Notes: generated by a model from the sequence alone, not told the origin. A DNA stretch of 64,000 nucleotides from Pyrocephalus nanus (GCA_038380795.1 CM076262.1:68964629-69028628); one strand, 5' to 3'. Shown: positions 49,023-62,444, counted from the first letter of the stretch. Made by a program: numbers and translations.

Positions 49023-49207
49023 AAAGCTGTGTGGGTACTGGAAGTATTTGGTGGTGGCTCTCAGGGTATTTGGTGCAGGATGTTCCTGAGAGTAGACACC
49101 TCGTCTATACTAAGTGGTATATTTATAAGAATCTGTACTGGGTTGTTGCTGCAAGGATAAGAAGGAGCTTATCAGAATATTACAGGAAGAAACTCCCATC
49201 TACATGA
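49023..49207 (+). CDS. Candidate terminal exon D, unknown protein
   Basis: An excellent acceptor (CCATTTTTTTTCTGCTGAC followed by ATCCTCAG) opens a 185-nt segment that continues the phase of candidate exon C (G plus AA gives Glu) and runs to TGA at 49205-49207. The translation includes ESCVGTGSIWWWLSGYLVQD and AARIRRSLSEYYRKKLPST. The first AATAAA downstream is at about 50222, which would give a 3' UTR of about 1 kb. The protein is not recognised. It may be chance: open frames of this length are not rare here. Confidence 0.17.
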
Positions 49208-52200
49208 TGAGGCCTTCCTCAGTTTAAAAATGGAAATGTTCAGATAATCCACTAAATATCAGTTGGATTCAAAGAAACAAAATGGATAGCATATTTAGCT
49301 TAAGGGAAGGTATGTGTGGAAAGTTCTTGATGTATTTTACTTGTATCTGGTAATAATTTTTTCTGTGGCTGGAATGACAAAAACCTTGAACACCTTTTTT
49401 TTTTCCTCATTTCTGGCATACAGATACAGAGTTTTCCCTAAGATGCTGATGTTCATCAGCTGATAAAGATAGCAAGTCGCACTTAATGATGTATTTAATT
49501 CCAAGGAAGTCAGATGTGAAGTCTCATCTCTGTTCAAAGCCTGTCTCTTGGACACAAACTTTATCCTTCTTGGTATATGAAGGTATTGACATCTGGTATC
49601 TTGTCAAAATTAGGTTGGCAAAACTAAGCCTGCAAAGCTGTAAATGCTCAATGGCTTGGACAGTCAGGGTGCTGTTACTGGAAATGCTCAGGTAGCAGCC
49701 TTGTGCTGAGCATCCTTGCCTGGAAGTTTGGCTGTGAGTTAATGTCAGGACAAAGAAATCTGCCAGGTTTAATTATCTGTGCAACGTAACCCCACTGAGG
49801 GGAAGCTCTGACCTCCTCATCCTCCTGATCTTCAGGACGTGTTAAAGCAGAAAGGCTTCTTTCACAAATTGCTCGAAGCTTATCAGGGGAAGCCTGTCAC
49901 CCATGATTAAATAGCAGTGCAAGTCTGCTTCAGGAATAATTACTTGGACTGTTTGTAGGTAACACGGTTGCATTATACCCCATGTTTCTCAAATTGGCTG
50001 TGGACACAGGGCCTGCTTTCAGATGCATCACTCTTGTTATGTCTGCTGCTTCTGAAAAAAAAAGACCACCCAGATCTATTATTATTTTTAAATACAGCAG
50101 TAATGAGATTCATGTCAGTTGTAAGGAGTTAATTCTTGCTGTCAGGTATTTTATTTGTACTGTTTATTTTTTAAATATGTTTTTATTTTGAAACTGCTTC
50201 CCCTCCCAAGTGCAAATATTGTAATAAAATGCAATGCTGGAAGCAGTTCTGTTTTAAAATAAGCCTTTCAAGAAAGTAATGCAGAGGGAGAATATAAAAA
50301 AAATTTAAAGTTTTTGGAATAGTGTTATCAGCACTGAATAATTGCTAGCTAATGCATTCTGAGACAGCACAGATGTAGAAGTGACTGAGTTAGTCAGTGC
50401 CCATTTTGTTTCATTAGTAGGACACCCAGCTTGGATGGGATTGTGATTTCACATTAAGAGGAAATGACTGAACTGCTAAAATGCTTCTCAGTTTTCTAAA
50501 TCACTTCCCCTGCAATGCACAGTGTCCCAGCCAACTCTGAACCTCAGCCCCTGAACATGAATTTGGTGAAGATTCAAAACCATTTGATGAGGGTTCAGAG
50601 GAATGAGCTACTCACCAACCCTGTAAATGTTTATCAAGCTTCACCCTAAATACCTCAGTGTCTCCTTTACCACATGGGTGAGTGAGCTGGAAACCCAAAA
50701 GTCCAAGTGGCGCCTGAATAAAATGCTTTACCTGTCAAAAACATCAAAGGGTAATTCCCCTTTAAAAGCCAGGCTGATATTATTTATTTGACATATGAGC
50801 CTTTAGAGCTCAGCTGACCCTGCAGATCCCTTCAAAATATGCATCAGTTCCTCTGAAAAAGTTGTCTCCTAGTTCAGCCCTTGGACCTGACTATCCTGTG
50901 CCTGAGCTCCTGTTTGCTCTGAGGGCCTTGTGTCTGTTTGACTCCTTAGGAATGTTAGGAAGACAAATACAGAGACTTTGCAACACCTAGGTATTAAGAC
51001 TTGAATTAGAAAAAAGTAGTAGAGAGTGAGAAATATGTCAATTAAATAGCTATGAGGACAGCTTTAGGGAGCTTACATGAGAGCAGATACTGCTTTTCTT
51101 AATCACCAGTGAAATTCTCTCTTCAGTTTGTAGATATTCAGAAGTCCAGACTGATATCTGGTTTTAGATATATATTTGCATCATGAGATATGAGGCCAAA
51201 TAAGTCTCCAGGGTTTATATCCATCTTGATTCCACTTTGGATTGGCAATTTGACTGTTTTTAAAAGCATAATCCCAAAGGAAAACCTTGCACCACAGGCA
51301 CCTGAAGTGGGAACTGCAGGGAGGACAGAGGCAATAGCTAATGGCAAGTAAAATGTTCTGGTCCTTACAGAATCAGATGTCACTTTGACACTGTTCTGAC
51401 TCACTTGCTGCCTTTGTGGCAGCTGCCTTGGTAAGCCCAAGGGGCAGGACTTGCTTCATTACTGCAAAGGGAATTTCAGGTACATAATTAGCATGTGCTG
51501 TGCTGGCCTGGGAACCATTCAAGTACTAAATTAAGAACCAGCAGAAAATTGAATTACTCAGATGTATAATGGTTACAGGGATCTCTTTTCCCACCTGTCA
51601 ATTGCAATCTGTTCCATTGGCAAAACCATAGTTTGCTGGCAGAATAGTGCCACCCTTGCTGTAAGCTCCTCTTTGGTGATGTTGCAGGAATTTAAGGAAA
51701 AGGGCATCGAAGAAGGACACCCTGCCCTTTGCTGATTTTTCATGTCACCCCAGTGTGTGCATTAGCACCTGTGTACTAATTCCAGTTCTCAAAACCAACT
51801 TTGTACTTTGCTATTTTAGCTACCTGTTTACACTTACATGCTCTGGTTGTTTGTTGCATAACAATTTTGGTGATGGGAACTGGTGAGTGCTCAGCCTGCT
51901 GAGACTATTTAGAGCAACACTTCCATACTTGTTTAAATACTTATTTAATTATCCTTCATCAGTGGAGCACTAGGATTGCCAAATTTTTCTGCAAGCAAAG
52001 ACTCTGTATGAAAAAGGTGGCGTTCCATCCCCCCACACACACCTTGATTTCAGGGTGCTGCCTGGGAAGTATGCAGAGCAGCATGCTGGACTTGTCTGGG
52101 GTTTTCCAGGCTCTTCACATTGAGGTTTGCCCCACTTGTGATCGTTTTGGTTGCATTGCATCAATGCCCAGGCAAATGGAGGTATCTGAAAAGAGACCAG

Positions 52201-52334
52201 TCAAGCGGTGGATGCTGCTGATCACTTGTAATTGTCAGCTAATGGGATTGGGCTGTTTCCTGGTGTGCACACAGTGGCAGTGGCTGCAGGTGGCGTGGAG
52301 GACAAGCCAAATGGCTTTCACTGGCAATGAAAGG
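49208..52334. other. Unique AT-rich stretch
   Basis: No recognised gene or interspersed repeat. If candidate exon D were real, the first part up to about 50.24 kb would be its 3' UTR, with AATAAA at about 50222. Otherwise nothing is seen. Confidence 0.45.
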
Positions 52335-52574
52335 AGGCTTGACGAGGTCACTCCATCACTTGGGCTGGCAGCAGATGACAGCACGATGTGTGTGAGTGTT
52401 GATCTGCTTCAGGGTAGGAAAGGATCTGGGCAGGCTGGATCCATGGACTGAGGCCAGTTGTAGGAAGTTCAACAAGGCCAAGTGCTGGGAACTGTGCCAA
52501 CAACCCCCTTGCAGCTCCAGGCTGAGGCAGAGGGGCTGGAAAGCTGGGCAAGGCCCTGGGGGTGCTGGTGACCC
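52335..52574 (+). mobile_element. CR1 LINE, sense, reverse-transcriptase palm fragment
   Basis: Sense CR1 that spans the catalytic part of the ORF2 reverse transcriptase. The frame ending at 52451 shows LDEVTPSLGLAADDSTMC and then SVDLLQGR. The family has a FADD motif at this site, and here the Phe is replaced by Ala, giving AADD. DNA similarity continues past the stop with GTTCAACAAGGCCAAGTGCTG and GCAGCTCCAGGCTGAGGCAG, and stops abruptly at GGGGGTGCTGGTGACCC. The 3' UTR and terminal octamers are missing, so the 3' side was lost by deletion or rearrangement. It is inactive. Confidence 0.9.
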
Positions 52575-54347
52575 GTAATGTGTGAATGCTTTAGTGTCAT
52601 GTACTGTAGTTCTGGCAATAACTTCTTGGGAAATGAAGGAAGGACTTGAAATAGGTTCAGATAATAGATACATAAACCTAACATTAAAACAAGTCTCAGG
52701 TACTTTTGTTCAAATAATTATGCTGTTAAAATGCCATTCCATCATATGAGAGATATGTAAAATCCTATTAATGAGTTTAGTACAGACAACTGTCTATATA
52801 AACAGATAAACTGTGTGTATGGACAGGTGACTGTACAGATGTGAGGCAGGGCCTTGGTGAAGTTCCTTTTAGTTTCATGTGCCTTCTTCTTCAAAGATTG
52901 CAGCGTGGGGGGAACAAAAATGCTGCAACTTCAGTCAGAGTTTCCCTGGGGATGTTATTTTCCACAGTAAGCAATATCTACATGAGCTTCTGCACAAGTC
53001 AGTACCCTTTTGACAAAGGACAGGAAAGGCAGTGAGACATTGGGAGGTTTCTGGGGCCCTGCCAAATGCTTGGGTTCAGTCCACAGCCTGCAGTAATTAC
53101 TCGCCCATCAAGGCTTTTCCCTCCACTCCCTGAGTCCTGTCAGGGCTGGGTGTGCTTGGGAGTTTGTGTGAGTTGCACTCAGCTTGTCAGAGAGAAAATG
53201 CTGCTGTTTCTGGCTGCTCAGAGACCAAGCAAAGCACAATGTCCTTTTTTAAATAGCTTTTTTTCACAGTGAGGTTTTCCACAGGACTCCTGTGCCTGGC
53301 AGCAAAGTTGGCTTCAGAGTTGAAGGAAAAGCACTTGTGATCTGCAGGATGCAAATCCCTTGGAGAGAAGCTCTTTTCCATAATTCAGGAGGCATTTGTT
53401 AAATCGAGCTACGGAGCTGTGGGCACAAAGGTCACCTCAGAGTGACGTGAGGAAAATCTGTCAGGACTCAAAAGCTTGATTTTCCTTGGATAAGGACCCC
53501 AGCCCTGCTGCACAGATTCCATCAAAGCCCTTGCTGCTGGTAGGTGGGACCTGCTGTGCTTCAGTGTAGGGCTCTTGGGGCAAGTCATTCTCTGCTCTGG
53601 TCCTTTCTAGCCTCAATTTGTTATCTAAAGGCTGAAAGACTAGTTACACTCTCTAAATAAGCTTAGAAACAGAACAGTAGTTCTTTTTGTCATTTCTTAA
53701 CCCTTTCTGCCCTTAGCAGTAGGTTTATGACTGAGACAGAAGTAATTTGTTACCTATTACATACATACCAATATTTAGACTAATTATCTCTCAAAGTGAG
53801 GAAATATGTTCTACTTAAAGCCAAGAAAGCAAAGCTGGAGTTTCAAAAATTTAATAAACAAATATTTGATAAATTTTGAAAGATTAAAGATGCCTTCTTT
53901 AATATTTACTTTTTCTTACAGGAAGGCTCATATTTTGTTTTGATCTGCCATGAAATAAAGGAGTCTGTTTTTTCTAAAATTATTGTTGATAGCCTGACTT
54001 ATATGTGTAGATAAATATGATGTTTAATGAACATTTTTTGCTTTAGTGAGGCTTTTCCTTGGCCTTTGAAGGAAAAAAATATTTTAGTTAGATGAAAGCT
54101 GGAGAAAGCATCTCTAAATACTAAGTGTTCATCCCTGTAGAAGCAAGAAGTTTAAAAACAACCTCAAAACACTCCAAAGCCTTCATTCAAACTGAAAAAT
54201 AAGTGCTGGAATGATAATTTTAATGTTTGAATCAGTGTTTGATGGGGACTGTGGCAACAAATGTCACAATCTAAATGGAAGCTTGGGTTTTTTTGAAAAG
54301 AGAGGGACGAGAAGATTGTGATGGCTTTTATCAAAATAAAGAAAATG

Positions 54348-54363
54348 CAGCTCACGTGAGCTG
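54348..54363. promoter_or_regulatory. 16-bp perfect palindrome with central E-box
   Basis: CAGCTCACGTGAGCTG is its own reverse complement. The core CACGTG is the canonical E-box bound by bHLH and bHLH-ZIP dimers such as USF, MYC/MAX and CLOCK/BMAL. The outer CAGCTG-like half sites are also E-box-like. Occupancy is unknown. Confidence 0.5.
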
Positions 54364-54928
54364 AGCAGAGTGTTAAGAAGGAGGCTTTAATGACATGAAA
54401 TCATTCCTGTTGGAGGCCATTGTACATGAAAGCCTTACGTGCCCAAAAGGTCTAATTTTGTTGCTTTGCTATTTAACTATGAAGGGATAATTTCTTCAGT
54501 GCTGCATATTGTGGCAGAAGCAATTGCCTTAGAAATGGTAAGAGATGTGGGCTTGAGTGCATCTTGTTTCTAGTAGCACTTACTGCTTTAAATGTATTTG
54601 CTGCTGTGCTGCAGTTTGATCCAGAAATTATTTTACAGCTCCATAATATATAGGAATAAAAAACTGCTCCCAGTACACAGCCTTAAACTGACTCCCCAGG
54701 TGCCAAAAGAAGCACAAAGCACTGATCTTTGCCTGGTTTTGGATTTTCAGTGGTTCCTTCATCACGAAGCTCTTTAAAATGTAGATTACTTTGGGTTGGT
54801 TTTGTTTTACCATACTTTGAGAGCAATGCTCAAAACCAGGAGTGGAAATGTTTTATGCAGCCACTCTGGCCTTTAAGGGTTGTCTCTATTGTGGATCCAT
54901 GTGACAGACTAATCTTAATTTTGTTATT

Positions 54929-54985
54929 TAAAAAAACAAAGACCAAAACAAAACCAACCAACCAAAAACATGACAAAAAACCCCC
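54929..54985 (+). repeat. A/C-rich low-complexity tract
   Basis: A runs interspersed with CAAA, CCAA and (CCAA)n units, ending in AAAAAACCCCC. Same grammar as the tracts at 5.6 and 62.4 kb. Confidence 0.85.
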
Positions 54986-55457
54986 TGTCATTATCTTGCA
55001 TTTTCATGGGACTTCTCACACTGGGAAGTAAAGTTGTGTGATATTTAGGGAATTCTGGCCTAGTAGAAGTAAAACTATAGATTTTAGAGCTTCATCTGCC
55101 CCAGAACCTCCTTGGAAATCTGTGACAGTGAAGATGGTGCCCAAAGTGAAGCCCAGCTTGCTCAGGAAAAAAAACATGAAGCTCATGCTTTGACAATTTT
55201 ATGGACAAGTTTCATGGAGATGCTGGGGAAAGGGTGGAGTTTGTTTTTGGAAACTTGCATTCAGTGAAAACTGGTTTTAAACCCTGAAAAAAAGAATGCA
55301 CTGAAGTATCCAGCAGCCTGTACACCAAATATGAGAATACTTGGTACTTCATTCCAGTTTTGGTAAATGAGTCTTTAGAAGTAGCTGGAAAGGTGATGAA
55401 TAGACGTGAGTTGCAGTCACTCCCTTCAATACTCATTTTCACTGTAAGTTTGATTCT

Positions 55458-55478
55458 CCCCCCCCCCCCCCCCCCCCC
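55458..55478 (+). repeat. Poly(C) run, 21 bases
   Basis: An uninterrupted run of 21 C flanked by GATTCT and ATCAAACT. The minus strand is a G21 run able to form G-quadruplexes; the C strand can form an i-motif. Run length is prone to sequencing and replication error, so the exact count may be inaccurate. Confidence 0.93.
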
Positions 55479-57931
55479 ATCAAACTGTAGTAGAGCAAAA
55501 CTATAACTCTCAACCAGCATGAGAGTTGAATGCCTTGGTAATGCAGTAGGATACTGCACAGGACTGACTTTTGGATTTTTAACTGGGTTTTTCTATTAGG
55601 TTCATGGCTTATGAAAAAAGGTGTTGAGAAATTCTGTATGCCCAGAGCACAATGTGCACTTGAGAGCAGTCAGGGTCATGTGTGACTTGGAAAAGTTGTT
55701 TGGGCTCTTTATCCTCTGACTTTCTGAAAAGGGAAATGAAGAAACTGTGCTGGAGGGTCAGGAAGTAAATTAAGATTATTTTTTTTTTCCCTTAAATTTG
55801 ACAGTGCCCAGCAGGCTATGTCAGGCTCCTGGGAACTGTTTTGCAAAGAAAGTAACAACATTTGCTCCTCTAAGTAGTACTTGGGTGCCTAAAGATGTAG
55901 GTATAGGTGTTCAGAGAGAATTAGAAAAAAATTAGATTAGGCACTTAGACTTTTATGTCTCTACATAAATTATTTTGCCTATTTCTGTGACTTAAAGCCT
56001 TAATCGACAAATCAAAATTTATGAAATAATAGCAGTTTTGTCTTCAAGCTTTCTGTAGAGCTCAGTTTGAAGGCTGAACCTTTCAATCAAGTAGCTTTCC
56101 ACTGTGTGCAGTCCTAGAAGTTTGGTTTGGGGTGCCAACCTCAAGGCAAATTAATGCCACATGGGAATTGCATCATAACTGTAAAAGCATTCATGGTTTT
56201 GCCCAAATTTTGGCTAATTCATGTCTGTCTGAATGAGGATCTTGGGAATAAGGATGAAAACTGAAGGAAGTGTAGAGACTTCTGCAGTGATTTATTAGCA
56301 CTCCTTTAGACTCACTGCCTTTTAAAGTCCCTCTGTGAGACTTTTACTCAATTCTGTAATATTTTTTGATTTATGAAAAACGAAGTGGGACTGTTTTGTT
56401 TTATTTTGCCATGTCCTATCTGTAAAATATGGAGACTGAGCATCAAAAAGAACCAAGCTATTGTATTTTCAGTCTAATAACTGACATTCCCTTTGTTAAA
56501 CTTAGTGTGGACAATCCCCCTAATATAAGGAAATTACTATTATAAGTGCAAGGTTTTCAAACTGAAGTCTGACACATTAATTACACTTGATAAATGGTCT
56601 GGTTTAAATGTAAAACCTTCAACAATGGTATCCAGTAACTCATGCACAAATATCAAGGACAATAAGTTAAATTCTTGTTATAACCAAGATTTCATAGTGT
56701 TTTCCTTGGCCTGGAACCTCAATATCTTCTGAAAAGCACAGATGTGCTCCAAGGAAACCCCTCTGATTAAGAAATCAGAGATATACTCTTCCTTTCTCTC
56801 TCCTGTCTGAAGTTATTCCCCTATCTACCTGATGGATATTCATTAATATTTTAATAGCTGCTTTTGTTTTCCTATCAACCCCTGCTGTTGATGTAGGTCT
56901 GGAACAGAAAGGCACAGGAATATATTGTAAGGAACAGCTGTTTCTAATAAATATATTGTGAAAGGGAAAGTATGGAAGTGCATGGTGTCCATAGGAGAGG
57001 GACACTATCAGTGATAGTGTTCTGTGTTCTTCATTTTGAGTGTTTGGGTTTTTTTCCCCAGTTTGGAATTAATTTCTGCTCTTGGCCTTTATCTTCAGAG
57101 ACATAAGAAAGCATATTTTTTTTGCCTTCTGTAGTTTGCTGTTAGTGTAGAAAATCATATTCTTCATACACTTACTGCTGTAAAATACAAAGTGTTTATA
57201 GGGCAGATGTATCCTCTGCCAGTCAGGTGGGACAGTGGGAAGGATCCTGTGCAACCACCTCTCTCTGGATATTCCAGCTGGCACTGAACACAGAAAATCC
57301 TTTGTTATCCTTCCATTTCCACTGCTGTGTGGCTGCAGTGTGTATTTGTTTCCTGGTGATGGCATAGATTTAACAAGACTTTCACTGCATAGTTCTTATT
57401 GCAGTGCTCTGGCACTGTCAGGTCCCAGGGATTCCCTGTGCTGGATGTTTTCTGGATCACTGGGAAACACATCTAAAAAAGTCTTTAATATTAAACAGTT
57501 TCCCAGTGAGAAGAGACTTGGGACCTGTCCCTCATCTTTTAAAAAAGCATGAGTGCCCTCTGGCATGAATTTTCTGCTCATCTGCTAATTCGGTAAATTT
57601 CCATCTTTTCCATCTGAATCTTTTTCCTGAAGTTCAAACCACAAAGTGATTGAGGAGTTGAAAGATTTCTGAAGGTCTTGTGCCTTTTCAAGAGGTACCA
57701 AATGGATGAGCCATGACCCTCTGGTTGCTGAAAGCCATCAGTGGAGGGCCTGGGGGGTCAGAGAGGACAGGTTTGAATTCCAGGCAGTAGGAATGCTGTG
57801 GGTTATGCAGGAAAGTACCTCTGTAGTGCTGGGGAGGTGGAGATTTCCTGTCCTGCTGAGAGATTGTCAAAGCCAGCACTGAAATGCTTTGCCCTTTCCG
57901 TGGAAAAGACCCTCCTTCCCAACTCTGAAGT

Positions 57932-57951
57932 AAAAAAAAAAAAAAAAAAAA
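57932..57951 (+). repeat. Poly(A) run, 20 bases
   Basis: A homopolymer A run preceded by CCCAACTCTGAAGT. No AATAAA is found just before it, so a retrocopy tail is not supported. Confidence 0.93.
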
Positions 57952-60900
57952 GAAAGATGAGTGAGAAGACACAGAAAGTACCAGAAAGTCAGTGGAAATC
58001 TCTAATGAAGAAAACTCAGCAGATAGTTTGATTTTATTTATTTATTGTTAATTTTCTAAGATAAACCCACACGACTTGAAATGGAAAACCAGGAACTTTT
58101 CCACCTAAAAAAGACAGAATGCTGCTTTCTCCTATTTTTTTTTCTTTTAAAGCAAAATACCACAGGGAAAACAAATATAGGAAACCAAATATTTCCTGCA
58201 AATTGCTATTTCAGAATCTATTCAGGAAAAATACATCTCCTAATACCACTCTGAGCCCAGTTCTGTCCAGCTGTAGCCTAAGAATTCTTTTCTGGATAAC
58301 TGGAAGGTTTTTATGGTGTTTGCAATCTCTTTTGTGCCAAAAGTTTGTGTAGCAGACTTTGTGTGAGTATGAAAATGGGGACTAACTCTTGGTTACATTC
58401 TGCCCTACTTGCATCAAGGACCTCTTTGTTCTTTCAGTAATGGGATTCTCAGGCTCTGGCATTCATCAGAAGGATTTATCTGTGTAATAAATATGTCCAC
58501 TCTGTCTATACTTTTAATGTTTCCTGATTAAAATAAAGCTGTTTATCTCTCTTAGCTTCAGTGGTTGTATGTAAACAGGGATTACTTATCCAGGAATCTC
58601 ATCCCCGGTGCCAGTTTGCAGCATGTTCAGGCTTTCTTTGGGAATGGCTGCAGTGGAAGGACTGTGTCTGCCTGAACATGTGCAACTGCTTTAGAGTCAG
58701 TGTGGGCACAGGAAAAAAATACAGAACAGCCTGTTCTACTGAGGCTTTTATGTATATAAATTTAATTTCTTATTACTCACAGTGTAACACAAAACCAGCT
58801 CATGTTAGGAAGTGAAGGGACAAAAAAGTTTGACCATTCTAACACAATTTCTTCTTACCCCTCTTCTTCCAAATGGTAATAACACTTGGATGTGACTTTT
58901 GTTTCTAAATAAACTGTGGATAAAATCTATGCCATATTAAAATAATTGCCCCTTTGAGACAAAGACCTCAACTGTGAGAGGGCATAAATTATCCCACAAA
59001 ATATTAAAAGGCAGGATCAGCACAGAGAGACTTCCTGTGGGAAGAGAGGAGCAACTTGTGGAGGCTGTGGAAGGAGCCTCAGGGCTGGACTTGGACCTTG
59101 TGTAAATGGCCATTAATCAGAATCATGTTACATTTTGCACAGAATGAGCAGGATATATGGCTATAAAAATAGGGGTAATTTTGCTGAGCAAGCCTTAGAC
59201 AAATTAAAGGAAGCAAAATGCTTTTGGGGCTACTAAGTGAAGAGATCAAGTCATGAATCATTGATTTATGTGTGTATAAATATCTCTGCATCCTCTGCTT
59301 GTATTCCTTCCTTTGCAGCTGGTGCTGCTCTCTGTCAGGAAGACCTTGGGAATGCTGCTCTGGCCCCAGATGTGTTGCTCTGGTCATTTGTCACTCTTGT
59401 GTCTCAGCAATCAGGCAGTTTCATGCTCACTAATTATTTCTATTTTACCAGTCTATTTTTTTTTTTTTTCAGTTCTATTGTTCAGAGAAACTTTGGGGTT
59501 TCCTCCTGTATTAAGGAACCAGGATCTTGTTTAGCAACTTTGCATCATCCTTGGATTCTTACTCTTAGAGCAGCACTCAGTCAATCAACTGAATGAACCT
59601 TCATAGCATCTTTTCCAGGATCATCCTATTTATACAGATTGAAAAAAATATCACCAGTTTAAATTCATTGTTTATTTTCACTTATACCCTTAATCCTTTT
59701 TGACTAAACCATTGCTCTCCTTTTCATTAAAAAAAAGGGGGGGGAAAAGAGCCAGCTGTTGGCTTTTCAGAGGAGTCACAGGGGGACAGAGTAGTTGCAC
59801 TCTGTGGCATCACACAGGGTGCCAGTGTGAGCTCAGTTTGCTCTGAGCACCTACAAAGGAATCTGACCACCTTTCTGTTTTTAATTATGGCTAAATAGGG
59901 GGGCTTCAATAGCAGGTACTGTAATAACGTTCTGGGTACTGAAGTTCTGGTTCAAAATTCAGATTTCTTTCCTTTCCCCAAGTGTGTTAATGACAGATAT
60001 TGCAGTTTGTGGTGTGACAGTCTCCTACAACTTCTGGCTCCTGCAGCAGCTACAGGGTCCCAATATTGAGACACCCAAATGGTCCTAATCATCACTTTTG
60101 TTCTATAGGCAAAGGAGGGTACTCTCTTTCTGCATCACATGTTCTCATGCAATACTTGAAACAATTTCTTTCGTGTCTTACCTATTTTCTATTTCTTTAT
60201 CTGGTGTCTTGTCTGTTCTATTCACATTTTCAAAGACCATACAACTTTGGAGGTGTTATTTATAGGATTAGTAGAGATAGAGAATGTCTTTTTGTGTAAG
60301 TCTTGTACTTTTCTTCCTTATTAATGTATTTAAATGTATTAATCCTTCCTTTCCCCCCATCTTTCCCCAGCATGTCACACTTCTGCCTTGTTTTCCCTTG
60401 ATTTAATAATTTTTGAAAATATTCTGCTTGGTTGATGGAAAGGCATCAGGCTATTTTCATGCTGCTATTTACTTTCATTGTAGAGCTCTAGTGGGTAATT
60501 TTGAACCTACTCCTGTCAGAGGTACACGAGGTCTAGAAAATATCACCATGTGAGGTGGTTTTTCCTTTGCAAAACTCATTTTTTCAGGTAACAACCTATT
60601 CAGTTGCTAAAAAAAATCTAAAAATTCTACTTGTGCCAATTTATTGTTAATAAATATCAATAGTAAGATGATAAACTTACTTTCAAAACTTAAAACCACA
60701 TCTTTTTCTCATTAGAGGCTGAGCATTAAATTTTTGTGATTTGGAAAGCAGAGGGAAGAGTTCTTAACCACGAAGGAAATACTGAAGTGTGAGGCTTCTG
60801 ATCTGATATTTTCAATTGTGAAACAGAAATCCTGAACTGTCTGCTTTGTTTGTTGCTGTATTTGAATAGATAAAAAGTGTCTGACTGTAACCCACATGCT

Positions 60901-62444
60901 GGGTGCTGTTGGCTGTCAACCTGTTCACAAGTGTTCTGCACAAGGGCTTAAATTCTTTAAATTCTTTCATTCTTTAAATTAAAGCCCAATAAGTAAACCT
61001 CATTTCTTTCAAAGATTAGATGAGGGATTGCAGAACACTCAGATACTCAGCTGGAGATTGTGAACTCAACAAACCCAGTGGTTCTGAGCACAGACTCTTT
61101 ATGTGTAAGAAAAACATCATACATATATGTAGTACAATCCTATTATAGATATAATAGAATATGTAGTTCAGCCTTAATTGTGCATTGTTTTCCTTCTACT
61201 TTCTTTGTATAAGTGGTTTGTTTTCCCCAACATCTTCATCTCCTGTAGCTGTTGAAATTCTTTGCATCCTTCCAAGAGCTCCTCAGCTTAATTCTTGCTG
61301 TTGGTGTTGCTGACTCAGTTGTGCTCCAGAATTCCCCTGTCCTGATCAGCACTGATGTTTTGTGACATTATTTTCCCTGGAGGAGCAGGTCTCTCACATC
61401 CTCATTCAACAGCACAAAACTGAGTTGCAAATGGGTTTCTGTAGATGTTTTCTTTCTAAAAAGACTGGATGTTTCTATATAATCTCTTTCCTAAACATCA
61501 TCTCCAGCTATTTGGCTCTTTTGGCTTTTACAGATGACTGTGACAGTGGTGGTGGCTCAGGCAGATGTCCCTGAGCTGGTAAAAGCTTTGCTAGTAAAAC
61601 TGAGAAGGTGTGTGGACTCTTTGATTTGCTTTTTGTCTTTCCCACAAAATAAAATTAAGGGTATTCACTGGAAAATCTGCTTTGGAGCTGAGTGTACCAG
61701 TGGTAAAAACTCACCCAGCACGTAAAGTCTAACGGGAAAGAATAGTCTAAAGATATAAAATTAAAAAGTAAACATCTAAAGGACTAGAAATGATTTGGTG
61801 AGGGCAATCTACTGCTCAACAAAAAAACCCCTCAATTTTTAGCACTTTTGCTGCCTAGATAAACATACCTTAATAAAATCAATTTCCAGCCTGGACCCTA
61901 TACATTTTTTTATACAATTTTTAAAGTATTCCAATCCAACAGCTGTGTTAGTCTGAGGAAAAAGATCTTGTACCTGATCCTGTCTCCACAAGTAGCTGTA
62001 TGTGGATTTGTGCAATGTATTTTTTTTTCACTTGTTTTTCTCTTTTCAAAGCTTTGGGTTTTAAATTTTGGCACTGATTTCATATTTGGAGGTAGATGAT
62101 ACTTTAAAAGCTTATTTGTAATAAGTCAAAGCAGAGGCTTTGCATGGCAACTCAGAGTTTTGAATAACATGAAGGAAAGTTTCCATTCTTGACCACAATG
62201 AGAGCATCAATCTCCTGTCATTTCAAACGATTAGAGTGCACTGAGCAGAGATATGAAGGATCCCAGTCCAAACCCCTGGTCCAAATTTGCTTTTTGGAAG
62301 GGGCTGAGACCTGTTTAGCCCATTAGTAGCATAACTGTAGCTGCTTATGCTCCTGGCCTTCTCTCCTTTCATTCTCTGGTGGTAGAAGTTCCTCGTTTTC
62401 ACTTAATAAATCTGAGTCAAAATCACCTTAATTATCAGGCATTT

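Noticed and set aside
52008..52451. 147-codon plus-strand frame as a host gene
   Set aside because: Its C-terminal third is CR1 reverse transcriptase (AADD, SVDLLQGR). The upstream part shows no recognisable domain and is probably chance read-through.
57552..57567. Second CTCF-like core (reverse of GTGCCCTCTGGCATG)
   Set aside because: The AGAGGGCAC part fits, but the leading CC of the consensus is missing, so it is too weak to call.
57690..57951. Possible processed retrocopy ending in A20
   Set aside because: No AATAAA before the A run, no recognisable transcript and no visible target-site duplication.
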